Of a stretch of DNA of 35,942 nucleotides, positions 1 through 5,997 are shown in pieces. Under the pieces are notes generated by a model. That model did no database searches. It was not told the origin of the DNA and worked only from the letters and a program-made list of their open reading frames with translations. How positions within the stretch are numbered: position 1 is the stretch's first letter; each line of letters opens with the position of its first letter. The DNA comes from an uncultured Oscillibacter sp. (lineage in GTDB: Bacteria > Bacillota > Clostridia > Oscillospirales > Oscillospiraceae), in the NCBI GenBank assembly GCA_910588005.1, contig CAJUQM010000029.1, positions 1 to 35,942 of the forward strand. The letters run 5' to 3'. The translations under genes were made by a program, and so were the position numbers.

Positions 1-325
1 TATTCGTCGTTTTAGGTCCCTTCTGTGCAGTTTTTAATTTTGCTCATTTAGAGTTATAAAATTGCAGGCGGACAGGGGAGCGGCCTTCCGGGCATTTGAC
101 ATGACAGCCTGTCTTGGCAGAGCCGCACGAAAGCATCCCGCTGTTAAAAGACGGATGAAATCCACCTGCCTTTTAACAGCGGGGCAAGACGTCCGGGTCA
201 TAAATACCGGTCATCACTTTCACTTTCAGAGGCAGGCGGTGAGCCGCCGCCCCGGGACGCCCGTTTGTGGGAAGACCTTCGGTATATGGGCGTTCTTTCG
301 GCTGGAGTGGTTCCGAGAATACGGC
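1..325. other. Gene-poor left edge, downstream of the Fe-S operon
   Basis: I see no convincing gene in this stretch. The open frames present have no ribosome binding site and no recognisable protein. It lies just 3' of the minus-strand Fe-S scaffold gene, so it should hold that operon's 3' end. The only clear structure is a 14-bp perfect inverted repeat at 137-183, listed separately. Confidence 0.6.
137..183. repeat. 14-bp perfect inverted repeat, possible terminator of the sufC operon
   Basis: The arm CCCGCTGTTAAAAG (137-150) is exactly complementary to 170-183, with a 19-nt loop. It lies about 145 nt past the stop of the minus-strand Fe-S scaffold gene. Neither strand has a clear U-tract beside it, so a classical intrinsic terminator is not certain. 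A processing or mRNA-stability hairpin, or an operator, is also possible. Confidence 0.5.
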
Positions 326-1252
326 CTACGCCAGGAAGCCCTTGAGGATGCAGTCCTCGGCCTCTTCCTCCGTCAGGCCCAAAGTCTCCAACTTTAAAAG
401 CTGGTCACCGGCGATTTTGCCAATCGCGGCCTCATGGACCAGCTGGGCCTCCGTGCAGTTGGCGGTAATGGCGGGAATGGATTTGATCTTGGCGTCTCCC
501 ATAATAATGGAGTCGCACTGGACATGCCCAAAGCATTGGGCGTTGCCCACCATCCGGGGGTAAAATACCTGGCTGGAATGGTCCTGAGCCACGGAGCGGG
601 AGATCACCCGTCCCTTGGAATCCTCGCCGTCCAGCACAATTTCCATATCGCTCTCCGCCACCTGGCCGCCGTGGGTCAGCAGCCGCTCGGTGACGATGGC
701 TTCCGCCCCTTTGCCGCAGACGATCTTCGTATTTCGCTTGGTGGAGTCGATGCCCCGGATTTGGACGGTCTCCATCTGGATCGAGGCCCCCTCTTCCAGA
801 TACACCACGGTCTCAGGATTCATGATTCTGCTGCCCTTGCCGTCTCCCTCGCCGTAGTGCTTCTCCGTGTACTTCACACGGGAGTGCTTGCCCACGTAGA
901 AGGTGTGGACGCCGTCGTGGCGGCTGGTCTGTCCGCCGCAGTTGTGGATGCCGCAGCCGGCCACAATTTCCACATCGCAGTTCTCGCCGATGTAGAAGTC
1001 GTTGTAGACCATCTCCTCCACGCCGGACCTGGTGATGATGACAGGGATGTGGCAGGTCTCACCAACCGTGCCGTCCTGAATGCGAATGTCAATGCCGCTT
1101 TTGCCGTCGGTTTTGCCGGTGATCTCGATATGTTCCGTGGACTGGCGGCCGTCGCAGCCGCTGTCCTTGCGGATGTTGAAAGCGCCCACGGGCTTGCCGG
1201 TGAGATCCGCAATTTTCTCCAGCAGCTGGCGGTCGATCTCAGTGTCCATCAT
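326..1252 (-). CDS. SufB/SufD-family Fe-S cluster assembly scaffold (short, SmsB-like)
   Basis: This 308-residue protein belongs to the SufB/SufD family, which forms the beta-helix scaffold on which Fe-S clusters are built with the SufC ATPase. The conserved C-terminal core is clear: CFGHVQCDSIIMGDAKI, then a LVHEAAIGKI segment and a LEEEAEDCILKGFL-like end (LTEEEAEDCILKGFL). These are SufB/D hallmarks, including the conserved Cys and His. It is much shorter than the roughly 420-470 residues of proteobacterial SufB or SufD and matches the size of archaeal or clostridial minimal scaffolds (SufBC-only, also called SmsB). The start is ATG 1252, which overlaps the sufC stop in an ATGA arrangement. 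A second in-frame ATG follows at 1249. No SufS, SufU or second scaffold gene is present here, so the protein probably works as a homodimer with SufC. Gene family is confident; the minimal-system label is inferred. Confidence 0.9.
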   Translation of the reverse strand: MMDTEIDRQLLEKIADLTGKPVGAFNIRKDSGCDGRQSTEHIEITGKTDGKSGIDIRIQDGTVGETCHIPVIITRSGVEEMVYNDFYIGENCDVEIVAGCGIHNCGGQTSRHDGVHTFYVGKHSRVKYTEKHYGEGDGKGSRIMNPETVVYLEEGASIQMETVQIRGIDSTKRNTKIVCGKGAEAIVTERLLTHGGQVAESDMEIVLDGEDSKGRVISRSVAQDHSSQVFYPRMVGNAQCFGHVQCDSIIMGDAKIKSIPAITANCTEAQLVHEAAIGKIAGDQLLKLETLGLTEEEAEDCILKGFLA

Positions 1253-1989
1253 AGCGTTTTCGCCTCCTTTGTCAGTACTGGGCAGGCGCCCAGGGTGTCC
1301 GCCAGAATTTGGGGCAGAATCTCCGCCGCCGCGCCCCGGTGGCGGATCGAGCCGTCGCCCACCACGATGACCTCGTCCGCCAGGGAGATGATGCGCTCCT
1401 GGTGGGAGATAATAATCATCGTGCCGGTGCCCGCGGCGTGGATCTGCTCGAAGGTCTCCGTCAGCCGCGCGAAGCTCCACAGGTCAATGCCTGCCTCCGG
1501 TTCGTCGAAGATCATCAGCTGGGCGTTCCGGGCCAGGATCGAGGCGATCTCGATGCGCTTGACCTCGCCGCCGGAGAGAGACACGTCCACTTCCCGGTCC
1601 AGATAGTCGTTGGCGCAGAGTCCCACCCGGGTGAGATACTGGCAGCACTTGTCCTTGGAGAGTTTTTCCTCCCCGTGGGCCAGGGTCAGCAGGTCCCGCA
1701 CCGTCAGCCCCTTGAAGCGGGGAGGCTGCTGAAAGCCATAGCTGATGCCGAGACGGGCCCGCTCGGTGATGCCCAAGGACGTGATGTCCTGTCCGTTCCA
1801 GAGAATTTGACCGGAGGTGGGGGTTACCAGCCCCATGATGATTTTTGCCAGGGTGGTTTTGCCGCCTCCGTTGGGACCGGTAAACACCACCAATCTGTGA
1901 TCCGGAATGGTGAGAGAGATGTTGTTTAAAATACCAAGCTCGCTGTCTCCCTCCCGGACGGCATAGCTGATAGACTTGAGTTCCAGCAT
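1249..1989 (-). CDS. sufC: SufC-type ABC ATPase for Fe-S cluster assembly
   Basis: This 246-residue cytosolic ABC ATPase would energise Fe-S cluster assembly on the adjacent SufB/D-like scaffold. Visible motifs are Walker A GPNGGGKTT (38-46), the Q-loop at Q87/Q88, an LSGGE signature (138-142), Walker B LMIFDE (158-163) and the switch His in ISHQ (H196). The DEPEAGID stretch after Walker B resembles the SufC-type D-loop region. There are no membrane segments, as expected for SufC. It is the first gene of a two-gene operon and its stop overlaps the scaffold start (ATGA), implying translational coupling. The ribosome binding site is GGAGG just upstream on the minus strand. A sigma-A-like promoter lies about 190 nt upstream, leaving a long 5' leader. 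Confidence 0.93.
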   Translation of the reverse strand: MLELKSISYAVREGDSELGILNNISLTIPDHRLVVFTGPNGGGKTTLAKIIMGLVTPTSGQILWNGQDITSLGITERARLGISYGFQQPPRFKGLTVRDLLTLAHGEEKLSKDKCCQYLTRVGLCANDYLDREVDVSLSGGEVKRIEIASILARNAQLMIFDEPEAGIDLWSFARLTETFEQIHAAGTGTMIIISHQERIISLADEVIVVGDGSIRHRGAAAEILPQILADTLGACPVLTKEAKTL

Positions 1990-2019
1990 ATTTGGAACCT
2001 CCTCCGTATAGGCCCTGTT

Positions 2020-2169
2020 TTGAAAGCGGTCGGAACAACCCCGTCGGCGGAAAGCACCTGCCGCTCGGCGGAGGTGGGCAAACCGCTGGACCGGCAGCCC
2101 GCCTACCGGGAGTTCAGCGGGAGAAAAGCCCTGGCGGTTCGCTGTTCCGGCGTCTTCTACGAAGCCTGA
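2020..2169 (+). CDS. Short ORF or gene remnant of unknown function
   Basis: A 49-codon frame from TTG 2020 to TGA 2167-2169 has strongly GC-biased third positions, like the real genes around it, and an ordinary-looking composition (for example KPLDRQPAYREFSGRKALAV). It has no ATG or GTG start and no good ribosome binding site. It also lies antisense to the predicted sufC leader. It may be the 3' relic of a lost gene, or a chance frame created by the composition of the leader. I recognise no family. Confidence 0.15.
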   Translation: MKAVGTTPSAESTCRSAEVGKPLDRQPAYREFSGRKALAVRCSGVFYEA

Positions 2170-2187
2170 ATTTCATAAATTATGACT

Positions 2188-2216
2188 ATTTTAGCAGATC
2201 AGCCGCAAAAAAACAA
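2188..2216 (-). promoter_or_regulatory. Predicted sigma-A promoter for the sufC operon
   Basis: Reading the minus strand, TTGTTT (2216-2211), a 17-nt spacer and TAAAAT (2193-2188) form a plausible vegetative promoter directed at sufC. Transcription would start near 2181 and leave a GC-rich leader of about 190 nt before the sufC ATG. No known riboswitch or regulator box was recognised in that leader. Confidence 0.5.
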
Positions 2217-2240
2217 CATATCAAAAAAGTGGGTTTATAG

Positions 2241-2268
2241 TTGGCGGAAAAGTTTCCTTGGGTATAGT
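2241..2268 (+). promoter_or_regulatory. Predicted promoter for the ferritin-like gene
   Basis: TTGGCG (2241-2246), a 16-nt spacer and TATAGT (2263-2268) point toward the ferritin-like gene. Transcription would begin near 2275, just before the palindrome at 2289-2314. It lies back to back with the predicted sufC promoter, so the Fe-S assembly unit and the ferritin-like gene would be divergently expressed. Confidence 0.5.
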
Positions 2269-2288
2269 GTATCCCATTTCACAGCAAT

Positions 2289-2314
2289 TTACCTGTGGCA
2301 AATACCACAGGTAA
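2289..2314. repeat. 10-bp perfect palindrome, operator-like, in the ferritin-like gene leader
   Basis: TTACCTGTGG (2289-2298) and its exact complement CCACAGGTAA (2305-2314) are separated by 6 nt. The site starts about 15 nt after the predicted transcription start and ends about 45 nt before the ribosome binding site. Its spacing suits a dimeric repressor, but it could also be an RNA hairpin. It does not match the Fur or PerR consensus as I know them. Confidence 0.45.
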
Positions 2315-2372
2315 CAAAAAAAGAGCCGGGGCATAGGATGGGGGGCAGATGAAGAGCAAAGGAGTGGCTTTT

Positions 2373-3008
2373 ATGGCACAGAACCTACATAGTTCCGAGG
2401 TGTATGATTTCCGGCAGTACGACCAGGTGTGGAAACGGGTGGCGCCGGATCTGGAACCCTACCCGGGCATGGGCGAGCCGGCGGCGGCGCCTGGGCCTAC
2501 CGCGCCGGTTCCGACGGAGCTGGCTTCTGCCGGCGTGCTGGCCCGGCAGGAGAGTCAACTGCCCGGCGCCGCCCGGAACCCCTGCTGTATGGGCAGCGCC
2601 GCGGCGGAGATGCTGGAGGTGCTGACTGGATTTATCGAGGAGGAGCTGGCGGACCGGCGGTACTTTTTGGCGCTGAGCCGGCAGGCGCCTGCCTGGGCGC
2701 GGCAGCGCCTGCGGGACATTGCCGCCGACGAGGGCGCCCATGCCCGCCGGCTGATGGCGGCTCACTATTTGATTACCGGCACGTGTTACCGCCCCGCCAT
2801 CGCAAGAGGTGGAGCCGCCGTTGGGCGCTGGTGTCCCGCCCTGCGGGAGAGATACCATATGGAGGCCTGCAGCGGATTGAACTATGCCCGGGCGGCGGAC
2901 GGGACCACGGACCCGTGCCTTGCAAAGCTGTTAAATGAACTCAGCGCCGATGAGTACCGCCACGCGGAGGAATTGATGTCGATGCTGGAGCGGGCGATTC
3001 AGAGCTGA
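2373..3008 (+). CDS. Ferritin-like (rubrerythrin-related) di-iron protein
   Basis: About 211 residues. The C-terminal part (from about residue 70) looks like a four-helix ferritin-like domain. It carries iron-ligand-type motifs: EEELADRRYF in helix 1, DEGAHARRL (an E/D-x-x-H motif) in helix 2, a Glu-containing helix 3 (MEACSGLNYARAA), and DEYRHAEEL (ExxH) in helix 4. The first 70 residues are Pro/Ala-rich and probably unstructured. I chose ATG 2373 because AAAGGAG (2358-2364) sits 8 nt before it. An in-frame ATG at 2349 would add 8 residues. The domain suggests iron or peroxide handling or a di-iron oxidase role. A rubredoxin-type Cys domain is absent, so it is not a classical rubrerythrin. 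The gene is monocistronic, between its own promoter and a strong terminator. Confidence 0.75.
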   Translation: MAQNLHSSEVYDFRQYDQVWKRVAPDLEPYPGMGEPAAAPGPTAPVPTELASAGVLARQESQLPGAARNPCCMGSAAAEMLEVLTGFIEEELADRRYFLALSRQAPAWARQRLRDIAADEGAHARRLMAAHYLITGTCYRPAIARGGAAVGRWCPALRERYHMEACSGLNYARAADGTTDPCLAKLLNELSADEYRHAEELMSMLERAIQS

Positions 3009-3009
3009 A

Positions 3010-3046
3010 AAAGGAGGAGCGGAGTCATTGACCCCGCTCCTCCTTT
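3010..3046 (+). terminator. Intrinsic terminator after the ferritin-like gene
   Basis: A 13-bp perfect stem (AAAGGAGGAGCGG at 3010-3022 pairing with 3034-3046) begins 1 nt after the TGA. Its descending arm ends in TTT followed by CTGCTAT. The U-tract is short, but stem strength and position support termination. The -35 element of the next gene's promoter lies inside the loop. Confidence 0.7.
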
Positions 3047-3056
3047 CTGCTATAAT
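3028..3056 (+). promoter_or_regulatory. Sigma-A promoter embedded in the upstream terminator
   Basis: TTGACC (3028-3033), a spacer of exactly 17 nt and a perfect TATAAT (3051-3056) form a near-consensus vegetative promoter. The -35 box is in the loop of the preceding terminator and the spacer is its 3' arm. Transcription would start near 3063, about 27 nt before the DUF2461 gene. Confidence 0.75.
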
Positions 3057-3089
3057 CGGCAGAAAACCGAGGATTATGGGGGGAGGACG

Positions 3090-3782
3090 ATGTTCACCGG
3101 ATTTACAGACGAGACCGTGGATTTCATGTGGGGGATCCGTTTTAACAATGAGCGGAGCTGGTTTGAATCCCATAAGGAGATTTATCTGACCCAGTTTTAC
3201 CGCCCTATGTGTGATCTTGCGGAAGAGCTGTACGGTTTTATGCTGGAGAAACGCCCGGACTGCGGCCTGATCCGCAAGGTAACCCGGATCTACCGGGACG
3301 CCCGGCGGCTCCACGGGCGGGGACCTTATAAGGAGAGCTTGTGGTTTTCGGTAGAGCAGCCCTCAGAGCAGTGGACGGCCCGTCCCACCTTCTGGTTTGA
3401 GCTGATGCCCGAGGGATGGAGCTGCGGCATGGGATATTGGATGCCAAAGCCCTTGACCATGGCAAAGCTCCGCGCCCGGATTACCCGGGACCCGGAGACC
3501 ATGGAGAGGTTGATGCGGAGGCTGGCGGGGCAGGCGGAATTTGCTCTGGAGACGGAGGACTACAAGCGTCCCAAATCCGCAGCACCGTCACCGGCGCTGG
3601 AACCCTGGTTCCGGGCCAGGTCCTTTACCATTGTCCACCAGGACAAGCTGACGGAGGATCTGTTTAACAGGGAGATTGTGGGGCGGCTGAAAAGGGGATG
3701 GGAATTCCTGCTGCCCTACTATGATTACTTTATTACCCTGGACGGAGATCCGGACCCGCCGCCAAAGGAGGTTCCGTCCTGA
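3090..3782 (+). CDS. DUF2461 (TIGR02453) family protein
   Basis: 230 residues, matching the usual length of the DUF2461 family. Family signatures visible are an N-terminal FTGFTDETVDFMWGIRFNN segment, the NNERSWFESHKEIY motif, a central KVTRIYRDARRLHGRGPYKE stretch, and WFELMPEGWSCGMGYWMP. The biochemical function of this family is not established. The protein has no signal peptide or membrane segment and is probably cytosolic. It starts at ATG 3090 behind GGGGGGAGGA, about 27 nt after its predicted transcription start. It has its own promoter and no obvious operon partner. Family assignment is firm; function is unknown. Confidence 0.85.
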   Translation: MFTGFTDETVDFMWGIRFNNERSWFESHKEIYLTQFYRPMCDLAEELYGFMLEKRPDCGLIRKVTRIYRDARRLHGRGPYKESLWFSVEQPSEQWTARPTFWFELMPEGWSCGMGYWMPKPLTMAKLRARITRDPETMERLMRRLAGQAEFALETEDYKRPKSAAPSPALEPWFRARSFTIVHQDKLTEDLFNREIVGRLKRGWEFLLPYYDYFITLDGDPDPPPKEVPS

Positions 3783-3956
3783 TTTGCGCCGGATGTCCTG
3801 CGGAGGGGGTGCGATGCCTCTGCCGGATCTCCGGGCAGGCTGTGGGCCTTCCGGTTTGTCTGGGCGGTTGAGAGATTTCACGGGATTGAGAATTCAGAGA
3901 GAGTGGAATGTATTGAAATCCATATAAAAATTTGAGGGTAAAGGAGCGAATTTACT

Positions 3957-4541
3957 ATGAAGACCTGTCCTGACCGGGTGGCGGCCCTGGCACTGCTGCG
4001 CAAGTACAACACGGAACCCTTTCATATGCAGCACGCGCTGACAGTGGAGGGCGTTATGCGCTGGTACGCGGAGGCGCTGGGCTATGGCGCAGACGCGGAT
4101 TTTTGGGCCGCGGTGGGGCTTCTCCACGACGTGGATTTTGAAAGATGGCCGGAGGAACACTGCAAAAAGGCGCCGGAGCTGCTGGCGGAGATCGGATGCG
4201 GCGATGAGCTTGTCCACGCCGTGTGCAGCCATGGCTACGGCCTGTGCTCCGACGTGGAACCCACGGAGGAGATGGAGAAGGTTCTCTTTGCGGCGGACGA
4301 GCTGACGGGACTCATCGGCGCGGCGGCGAGGATGCGCCCCAGCAAGAGCTGCCAGGATATGGAGGTCAGCTCCCTGAAAAAGAAATTTAAGGACAAAAAA
4401 TTTGCCGCTGGGTGCTCCCGGGATGTGATCCGCGACGGCGCGGAGCGCCTGGGCTGGACCCTGGAGGAACTGATGGAGAAGACCATCCAGGCGATGAGAG
4501 CCTGCGAGGAGACAGTGAACGCGGAGATGGCGGCGCTGTAG
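3957..4541 (+). CDS. HD-domain (HDIG-type) hydrolase
   Basis: 194 residues with HD-superfamily metal ligands: an early His in FHMQHALTVEG, the HD doublet in VGLLHDVDFERWP, a His in CSHGYG and an Asp in LFAADELTGL. The family hydrolyses phosphate esters, often of nucleotides, and members of this size are usually annotated as HDIG-domain hydrolases of unspecified substrate. The ATG at 3957 follows TAAAGGAGCG with good spacing. It is a single gene with no domain fusions. The upstream gap of 174 bp holds no recognisable gene. The substrate cannot be inferred from context. Confidence 0.85.
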   Translation: MKTCPDRVAALALLRKYNTEPFHMQHALTVEGVMRWYAEALGYGADADFWAAVGLLHDVDFERWPEEHCKKAPELLAEIGCGDELVHAVCSHGYGLCSDVEPTEEMEKVLFAADELTGLIGAAARMRPSKSCQDMEVSSLKKKFKDKKFAAGCSRDVIRDGAERLGWTLEELMEKTIQAMRACEETVNAEMAAL

Positions 4542-4569
4542 GCGGAATCTTGCCGGGATCGTGATTTGC

Positions 4570-4600
4570 CGGGAAGGTGGAGCCTGGCTCCGCCTTCCCG
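4570..4600 (+). terminator. Hairpin after the HD-domain gene, probable terminator
   Basis: A 13-bp stem with one G-U pair (4570-4582 with 4588-4600) and a 5-nt loop lies 28 nt after the HD gene stop. A U-tract is absent, so termination efficiency is uncertain. Confidence 0.5.
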
Positions 4601-4630
4601 CCGGTCCGGCCCGCCGTGGGGAGAAACTGC

Positions 4631-4662
4631 TTGACACACCCCGGCAACCCTGTTAATATAAT
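4631..4662 (+). promoter_or_regulatory. Promoter of the cysE-cysS operon
   Basis: A perfect -35 TTGACA (4631-4636) is followed by TAATAT at 17-nt spacing (4654-4659), which overlaps a TATAAT at 20-nt spacing (4657-4662). Either gives a transcript that starts just upstream of the T-box leader. Confidence 0.75.
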
Positions 4663-4664
4663 GA

Positions 4665-4904
4665 ACCATGGAACAAGTGCATAGCGCGATGAACGGAAAG
4701 AGTACCAGTCCACCCAAAGACCAGAGAGGGCGCGTCACCGGCTGAAAGCGTGCCTGCGGCGGGAACCGGGAAGTGCGTCCGGGAGCGAGGGGGATGTGGA
4801 AAGCCCTCCGTCCGGCCCGCGTCAGGGGCCTCCTTGAGTGATAAATGAGAGTGGAACCGCGATTCGTCGCCTCTCGTACTTTGGTACGGAGGCGCTTTTC
4901 TTTT
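4665..4904 (+). promoter_or_regulatory. T-box riboswitch (tRNA-Cys sensing) upstream of cysE-cysS
   Basis: This leader carries the T-box hallmark TGGAACCGCG (4852-4861). Upstream lie Stem I features: an AAGAGTA loop-E-like element near 4698-4704, a CAGAGAGG distal segment and GGCTGAAAG near 4739-4747. It ends in an intrinsic terminator with arms 4868-4879 and 4884-4894, a TTTG loop and TTTTCTTTT at 4896-4904. The candidate specifier is TGC at 4774-4776 (GGGAAGTGCG), a cysteine codon, which fits the downstream cysE and cysS genes. Uncharged tRNA-Cys would stabilise the antiterminator and allow transcription. The T-box identity is firm; the exact specifier position is my reading and not a folded model. 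Confidence 0.92.
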
Positions 4905-4935
4905 GCCCCCGGCCTGACCCAGGGAGATGATTTGT

Positions 4936-5610
4936 ATGGCAAAACGAGTGACCCGTCTGGGCGGCCTGCTGGCCGCGTACCAGCGCCGCGACCCCGCGGC
5001 CCGCAGCAAATTGGAGGTGTTTCTCCTCTACCCCGGCGTTCACGCCGTGCTCTATCACCGGGCGGCCCACTGGCTGTATCTCCGCCGCCGTTTTTTTCTG
5101 GCCCGGTGTGTGTCCCAGTGGAGCCGGTTTTGGACCGGTATTGAGATCCACCCCGGCGCGGAGATCGGCCGCCGCCTGGTGATCGACCACGGCATGGGCA
5201 TTATCATCGGCGAGACGGCGGAGATCGGAGATGACTGCCTGCTCTACCAGGGAGTGACCTTGGGGGGAACGGGAAAGGACGTGGGCAAGCGCCATCCCAC
5301 ATTGGGGAATAATGTGCTGGTGGGTTCCGGAGCCAAAGTTTTGGGACCGTTTACGGTGGGGGATAACGCCCGTATTGCGGCGGGCGCGGTGGTGCTCAGC
5401 GAGGTGCCTCCCAGCTGCACCGCCGTGGGCGTTCCCGCCCGGATTGTCCGGTGGGAGGGAAAACCGGTCTACTTTGCCGACGATGTGGACCAGATCAACA
5501 TTCATGATCCGGTGGCGGAGCAGATGGCGCAGATGGCGTCCCGGCTGGAGGCGCTGGAAAAGGCCCTGGAGGCGCAGAGAGCGGGGGAGGTGCGGGAGGA
5601 TGCTGTTTGA
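4936..5610 (+). CDS. cysE: Serine O-acetyltransferase
   Basis: CysE transfers acetyl from acetyl-CoA to serine, giving O-acetylserine for cysteine synthesis. The protein is about 224 residues, the short form of the family that lacks the long N-terminal helical domain of enteric CysE. It shows the left-handed beta-helix hexapeptide repeats typical of these enzymes, with the catalytic IDHGMGIIIGETAEIG and YQGVTLGGTGK segments and the conserved KRHPTLGNNV. The C-terminal tail is helical. I chose ATG 4936 because AGGGAGA lies at a normal distance; the in-frame ATG at 4927 is too close to that site. It is the first gene of the T-box operon and its 3' end overlaps the next start by 11 nt. Confidence 0.95.
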   Translation: MAKRVTRLGGLLAAYQRRDPAARSKLEVFLLYPGVHAVLYHRAAHWLYLRRRFFLARCVSQWSRFWTGIEIHPGAEIGRRLVIDHGMGIIIGETAEIGDDCLLYQGVTLGGTGKDVGKRHPTLGNNVLVGSGAKVLGPFTVGDNARIAAGAVVLSEVPPSCTAVGVPARIVRWEGKPVYFADDVDQINIHDPVAEQMAQMASRLEALEKALEAQRAGEVREDAV

Positions 5611-5980
5611 AAAGCTGCATCACGTGGCCATCATTGTGTCGGATTATCAGCGTGCCCGGGAATTCTATGTGGAGAAGCTGGGATTCCCTGTTCTGCGGGA
5701 AAATATCCGGGAGGAACGGGGGGACCGGAAGCTGGACCTGCAGTTTGGGGACGGAGAGCTGGAGATATTTTTTATTCCAGGAGCGCCTCCGCGGCCCAGC
5801 TATCCGGAGGCGCAGGGCCTGCGCCATCTGGCCTTCCGGGTGCCCGATGTGGAGCGGGCGGCGGTGGAGCTGGAGCGCAGGGGCATCCGCTGCGAGGAGA
5901 TCCGCTATGATCCGTACACCCGGCGCCGCATGACCTTTTTCCACGACCCGGACGGCTTGCCGCTGGAGCTGCACGAATGA
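5600..5980 (+). CDS. VOC-superfamily (glyoxalase I-like) protein, YaeR-like
   Basis: A 126-residue vicinal-oxygen-chelate protein. Metal-ligand positions are recognisable: His in LHHVAIIVSD near the N-terminus, Glu in LEIFF, His in GLRHLAFRV and Glu in LPLELHE at the C-terminus. The FFHDPDGLPLELHE end is typical of glyoxalase and YaeR-like proteins. The substrate is unknown; methylglyoxal-thiol adducts are only one possibility. The start is ATG 5600, inside the 3' end of cysE, with GGGGGAGG (5583-5590) at normal distance. Its location between cysE and cysS in a cysteine-responsive operon suggests a link to thiol metabolism. This is inference. Confidence 0.85.
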   Translation: MLFEKLHHVAIIVSDYQRAREFYVEKLGFPVLRENIREERGDRKLDLQFGDGELEIFFIPGAPPRPSYPEAQGLRHLAFRVPDVERAAVELERRGIRCEEIRYDPYTRRRMTFFHDPDGLPLELHE

Positions 5981-5997
5981 ATAAAAGGAGGACTTTT

